Origin: an uncultured Clostridium sp. | GTDB lineage: Bacteria > Bacillota > Clostridia > TANB77 > CAG-508 | Direction of reading: 5' to 3' | DNA: 8,924 bases | NCBI GenBank assembly: GCA_946498265.1 | Contig: CAMMNR010000069.1 | Coordinates: forward strand, 1 to 8,924 | Shown here: one piece after another, positions 5,507 through 8,924 of the stretch | Layout of the letters: every line of letters begins with the position of its first letter | Position numbering within the stretch: position 1 is the stretch's first letter | The notes under the pieces: model-generated | Seen by the model: only the letters and a program-made list of their open reading frames with translations | Databases searched by the model: none | Told to the model about the DNA's origin: nothing | Position numbers and translations under genes: made by a program

Positions 5507-6331
5507 TTAACTCAATTCTTTTAGCATTTTTCCTTCTTTATTTTTCCACACTATCGGGCCACTGCAACTATACCCAGAAACAATCTTTGCAGCTGCTGAT
5601 GAACTATTAAATATATAATCAGTCGTAAATTCATAATTCTCGTTGATAATCTTTTCTTTTTCCAATCTCATCCTTAAGGCCTTATAGCCTTTTCCCAATG
5701 ATTTATTTGCCAGTATTTTAGATACTTTTGATCCTTTTAATACCATAAATCCCTCATTTGTAATAATGCCCTTTGCTTCAAAATTTTTAGTCTTAAAATA
5801 CAATATATTTTTGTTTTCAACTTTTTTCTTTTCTGTATATGAAAAAACTTTATAACCTAATGCATTTGTAAGCATTTTTATATTATCTATTATTTCTTTC
5901 ATCTCTGCTTCTTCATATTCAGATAAAGAAGATTGCGTTGGAGTTAAACCATTATCTACCTCATATCTAGCTGCCTTTTTAGCTTCCTTATATAGAATGT
6001 TTTCAATATATTTTATATGTGCTTTATTTAAGCTATTATCTTTTCTAGTAAAAGCTACACATTCTATCCAGAAATCTTTATCATCATTTAGGTGTTGAAT
6101 CAATCTATCATATAGATTTTCACTTTCACCCACATAAGCATAAGGTATTTCTTCCTTTTCTCCAAAAAGTAAATATACTCCTGTATTATTTATATACTTT
6201 AGACCTTTACTTTCTTTTAGCATTGCTTTAGGTATTTTATATGCTATTCCATCCCAATTGCTTAATTCACATATAATTCTTTCATTTGGATCTCCATCTT
6301 GTAAAAATAATTTTATTGTTTTTTGGTACAT
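5507..6331 (-). CDS. GIY-YIG nuclease family protein with DUF4357-like C-terminus
   Basis: This 274-residue protein is probably a DNA-cutting or DNA-processing enzyme. The GIY-YIG core spans about residues 49-125: GVYLL (51-55) stands for GIY and AYVGES (65-70) for YIG, with Arg76 and Glu110 (in KYIENILY) as the expected catalytic Arg and metal-binding Glu. The C-terminal ~60 residues (ALRMRLEKEKII to SSAAAKIVSGYSCSGPIVWK) match my memory of DUF4357, a small domain often joined to this nuclease type and often found beside type I restriction genes. The start is supported by GAGGTG at 6339-6344, seven bases before the ATG. The gene begins 121 bp after hsdR on the same strand, with no convincing terminator or promoter between, so readthrough from hsdR is possible. 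A terminator follows at 5417-5455. Its target and its role with HsdR are unknown. Confidence 0.88.
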   Translation of the reverse strand: MYQKTIKLFLQDGDPNERIICELSNWDGIAYKIPKAMLKESKGLKYINNTGVYLLFGEKEEIPYAYVGESENLYDRLIQHLNDDKDFWIECVAFTRKDNSLNKAHIKYIENILYKEAKKAARYEVDNGLTPTQSSLSEYEEAEMKEIIDNIKMLTNALGYKVFSYTEKKKVENKNILYFKTKNFEAKGIITNEGFMVLKGSKVSKILANKSLGKGYKALRMRLEKEKIINENYEFTTDYIFNSSSAAAKIVSGYSCSGPIVWKNKEGKMLKELS

Positions 6332-6452
6332 CTCTTTTCACCTCACTTTTCTATACTTAATTAATATGTTTTTTCATTTTATTCTATTTAAACGTATTCT
6401 AAAAATAATATCCTGATTTTTTAATTCTATATGATTTATGCTTTCAAAATGT

Positions 6453-8924
6453 CTATGCCAACTTCTCAGCATTTTCATTTATTTCTTCGATATCTTCTCT
6501 TATTTTTTTAAATAAATCCACATTATTTCCAAAAAGCTCATATACTTGTCCAACAGTGTTGAAAGGTTGTTCTGTTAATTTTTCCATTTCTATAGTTCCA
6601 TTTTTTACAACATAATCAACAAGTAATTTTACAAATTGTATTTGTTTCATATTCAATCTATTTTCATTTATGTATTTGTAAAAAATATCACTTGCGACAC
6701 TTTTATCAAGTCCAACTATATTTCTTACTGCTTTTATTACATTTGTATCTCCAAATGTTTCTGCATATTCTTTATTACTTCCTAATTCTTCGAATAGTAT
6801 TTTTTCTAAATTTTCTTTTTCTAATTCAGTTAATCTTATATTATGTCTTATTTTCCATATAATGCTGTTTTCTAGATTGCCTGTTAAGTATTTTTCTAGT
6901 TTCTTTCTATAATTTGTAAAATTATTTCCTGTACTTACATATATATATTCTTCATCAATATCATTTAAAGTATCTTCTATATCAATATATACAGGTGGTC
7001 TATTATATGGATCTATAAATTGTATTAAATCTCTTAATTCTTTTCTAATTTCTTCTACTTTCCAGAAATCGGCTTCTTTCAAATAATCTGTTTCTGCTAC
7101 TTTTAAAATCAATTCTTGTTTTTCTTTTACTTGTGGTACTGTTCCCAATTTTTCTAATTCAGATACTGTATCTATTATTGCATTCTCACATCTACTAGTT
7201 TTTTCTGTTCTAAATCTTTTTACTTGTAATTGATATAATAAATTGTCAAATCTTTTAGCTGATTCATTTTCATCTGATGCTATAAATAATGGAATTAAAT
7301 TTTCTTTTATATCAGCTAAATCTATTGTAGATATATATACCCAATTTTCTTTTTTAGAAAATTGTTCAATATAATGTACTTTTGCTTTTACTAAAAAACT
7401 TTCTTTGTTTAGTTTGTTTATTTCTTCAATAAATTCTTGTATTAATTCTTCTCTATAATTTTTAAACATCGCATCATTTTGGTATTTTAAATTTTGTAAT
7501 TCTACGATTAAATCTAGCTTATATCCATATATTCTTTCTGTTAAACTTATTTGTGTGTTTGCCTCTATACCTTTTGGATTCTCAGAGAAGAATTCAAAAT
7601 TTTTACAATAGTCAAATATGTAGAATTCTTTTTTATCTTGTCCTACTCCAAATAAATCTTTACAAAGTCTTGTTCCTCTACCAATCATTTGCCAGAATTT
7701 TATTTTTGATTTTACTGGTTTGAAAAATACTAAATTTAATATTTCTGGCACATCAACACCTGTATCTAACATATCAACAGATACTGCTATTTGAGGGAAA
7801 TCATCTTTTATGCTAAAATGTTCTATTAAGTTTTCGTTATACTTAACTTGATTATCTATTAATTTTGCAAATTCACCTCTATACTCTGGATATAATTCAT
7901 TAAATATTTCTACTATTCTTTCTGCATGTTTATGATTTCTTGCAAATATAATTGTTTTTCCTAATTTATCTCCACCTTCTACTTTCAAACCTTTTTCCAT
8001 TAAAAGTTCTAACAATTTTTTTATGGTATCTCTATTAAATAACCAACTATTGATTGCTGTAGCATCTATTTCTTCTGGAATATTATCTTCATCATCTGCA
8101 AATGTATTTTCATATTCTTCTTTTTCTTCAACACTTAATTCATTATATTTAATTCCTCTATCCATAAAATCTGTACTTGTTTTTATAGTATGATAATCTA
8201 CTAAATATCCTTCTTTTACTGCTCTTTCATATTCATAAGCAAATGTAGGTACATCATTTTCTATTTCAAAAAATCTATATGTATTTCTATCTACATCATT
8301 TCTTGGAGTTGCTGTTAATCCTACTACTAAACCATCAAAATAGTCAAATATTGCTTGATATTTTTTATATATACTTCTATGAGCTTCATCTACTATAATT
8401 AAATCAAAATGCCCTGGAGTAAATAATTTATTTCCTGTTTTACTTTTGGTATTATCTATTGCATTTATCATTGTTTGATATGTTGAAAAAACAATTCTTG
8501 AGTCTTCTGGATTGTCTACCGTACTTAATAAATTACAACAAGACATATTAGGTAATAACTTTGTGAAATTGTTTTTAGCTTGTTTTACTAAAACTGTTCT
8601 ATCTGCTAAAAATAAAACATTTTTAACCCATTCTTTATCTGATAACACATCTACTATTGAAATTGCTGTTCTTGTTTTTCCTGTTCCTGTTGCCATTACT
8701 AATAAAGCTTTTCTATGACCTTCTTCAAAAGTTTCACAAACACTTTTTATTGCTTCTAATTGATATTCTCTATTTGTTATTTTATCATCTACAAATATAT
8801 GCTCTAAACTTTGTTTACTACTTCTTCTATTTATTAATAACTGTAATTCATCTTGTGTGTAGAATCCTGCTACTTTTCTTGGTGGATAATTTACATCATC
8901 CCACATATATATTTCAAATCCATT
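6453..8924 (-). CDS. hsdR: Type I restriction enzyme subunit R (HsdR), 5'-partial
   Basis: This is the motor and cleavage subunit of a type I restriction-modification complex. It translocates DNA using ATP and cuts when the HsdS/HsdM part meets unmodified sites. The frame stays open to the window edge (NGFEIY precedes the first visible ATG at 8906), so the upstream PD-(D/E)XK nuclease domain is outside the window and 8906 is not the real start. Numbering from that Met, the superfamily 2 helicase motifs are intact: Walker A MATGTGKT (71-78), DEAH (173-176), LTATP (197-201), motif V around SVDMLDTGVDVPEI (376-389) and motif VI QMIGRGTRL (406-414). The tail from about residue 710 (NIVGLDKSVASDIF, then QPFNTVGQVYELFG) resembles the EcoEI-type R-subunit C-terminal domain. 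No frameshift is seen over 823 codons. hsdM and hsdS are not visible and would be expected upstream. A solitary DEAD/DEAH restriction helicase is less likely. Confidence 0.95.
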   Translation of the reverse strand, partial: NGFEIYMWDDVNYPPRKVAGFYTQDELQLLINRRSSKQSLEHIFVDDKITNREYQLEAIKSVCETFEEGHRKALLVMATGTGKTRTAISIVDVLSDKEWVKNVLFLADRTVLVKQAKNNFTKLLPNMSCCNLLSTVDNPEDSRIVFSTYQTMINAIDNTKSKTGNKLFTPGHFDLIIVDEAHRSIYKKYQAIFDYFDGLVVGLTATPRNDVDRNTYRFFEIENDVPTFAYEYERAVKEGYLVDYHTIKTSTDFMDRGIKYNELSVEEKEEYENTFADDEDNIPEEIDATAINSWLFNRDTIKKLLELLMEKGLKVEGGDKLGKTIIFARNHKHAERIVEIFNELYPEYRGEFAKLIDNQVKYNENLIEHFSIKDDFPQIAVSVDMLDTGVDVPEILNLVFFKPVKSKIKFWQMIGRGTRLCKDLFGVGQDKKEFYIFDYCKNFEFFSENPKGIEANTQISLTERIYGYKLDLIVELQNLKYQNDAMFKNYREELIQEFIEEINKLNKESFLVKAKVHYIEQFSKKENWVYISTIDLADIKENLIPLFIASDENESAKRFDNLLYQLQVKRFRTEKTSRCENAIIDTVSELEKLGTVPQVKEKQELILKVAETDYLKEADFWKVEEIRKELRDLIQFIDPYNRPPVYIDIEDTLNDIDEEYIYVSTGNNFTNYRKKLEKYLTGNLENSIIWKIRHNIRLTELEKENLEKILFEELGSNKEYAETFGDTNVIKAVRNIVGLDKSVASDIFYKYINENRLNMKQIQFVKLLVDYVVKNGTIEMEKLTEQPFNTVGQVYELFGNNVDLFKKIREDIEEINENAEKLA

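Noticed and set aside
6332..6452. A promoter or terminator between hsdR and the GIY-YIG gene
   Set aside because: Several -10-like AT stretches exist, but none is paired with a -35 at acceptable spacing, and no stem with a T run is found.

Overview
The window is very AT-rich, with strong Shine-Dalgarno sites (AGGAGG, GAGGTG) and the standard genetic code. This fits a low-GC Firmicute, probably a gut-type clostridium; the species cannot be read from the sequence. All eight protein genes lie on the minus strand, so transcription runs from the high coordinates to the low ones. There are no tRNAs, rRNAs, CRISPR arrays, transposases or integrases.

The layout, in transcription order, looks like a defence island. 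(1) 8924-6453: the helicase and C-terminal part of HsdR, the type I restriction motor subunit; its 5' end runs off the window. (2) 6331-5507: a GIY-YIG nuclease with a DUF4357-like tail, closed by a rho-independent terminator. (3) 5305-4288: an XRE repressor overlapping an ImmA/IrrE metallopeptidase. They are driven by a near-consensus promoter whose -10 lies inside a three-half-site operator. (4) 4287-4103: a structured intergenic region with two inverted repeats and a possible short plus-strand RNA that has its own promoter and terminator. (5) 4102-2974: a small HNH nuclease followed 16 nt later by a coiled-coil protein whose C-terminal domain resembles the predicted pPIWI-associating nuclease family; a terminator follows. 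(6) 2903-2142: a calcineurin-like metallophosphoesterase with a terminator on each side. (7) 1901-7: an AAA ATPase and an RloB/TOPRIM protein that overlap and form an RloAB (AbiL/PARIS-like) two-gene system with its own promoter.

From family knowledge, HsdR would cut unmodified DNA together with HsdM and HsdS, which are not visible here. RloA is expected to hold or trigger the RloB effector during phage infection. XRE and ImmA form a repressor/anti-repressor switch that may also control the HNH and coiled-coil pair, because no minus-strand terminator is visible between them. The least explained parts are the intergenic region at 4139-4272 and the HNH plus coiled-coil pair downstream of it.
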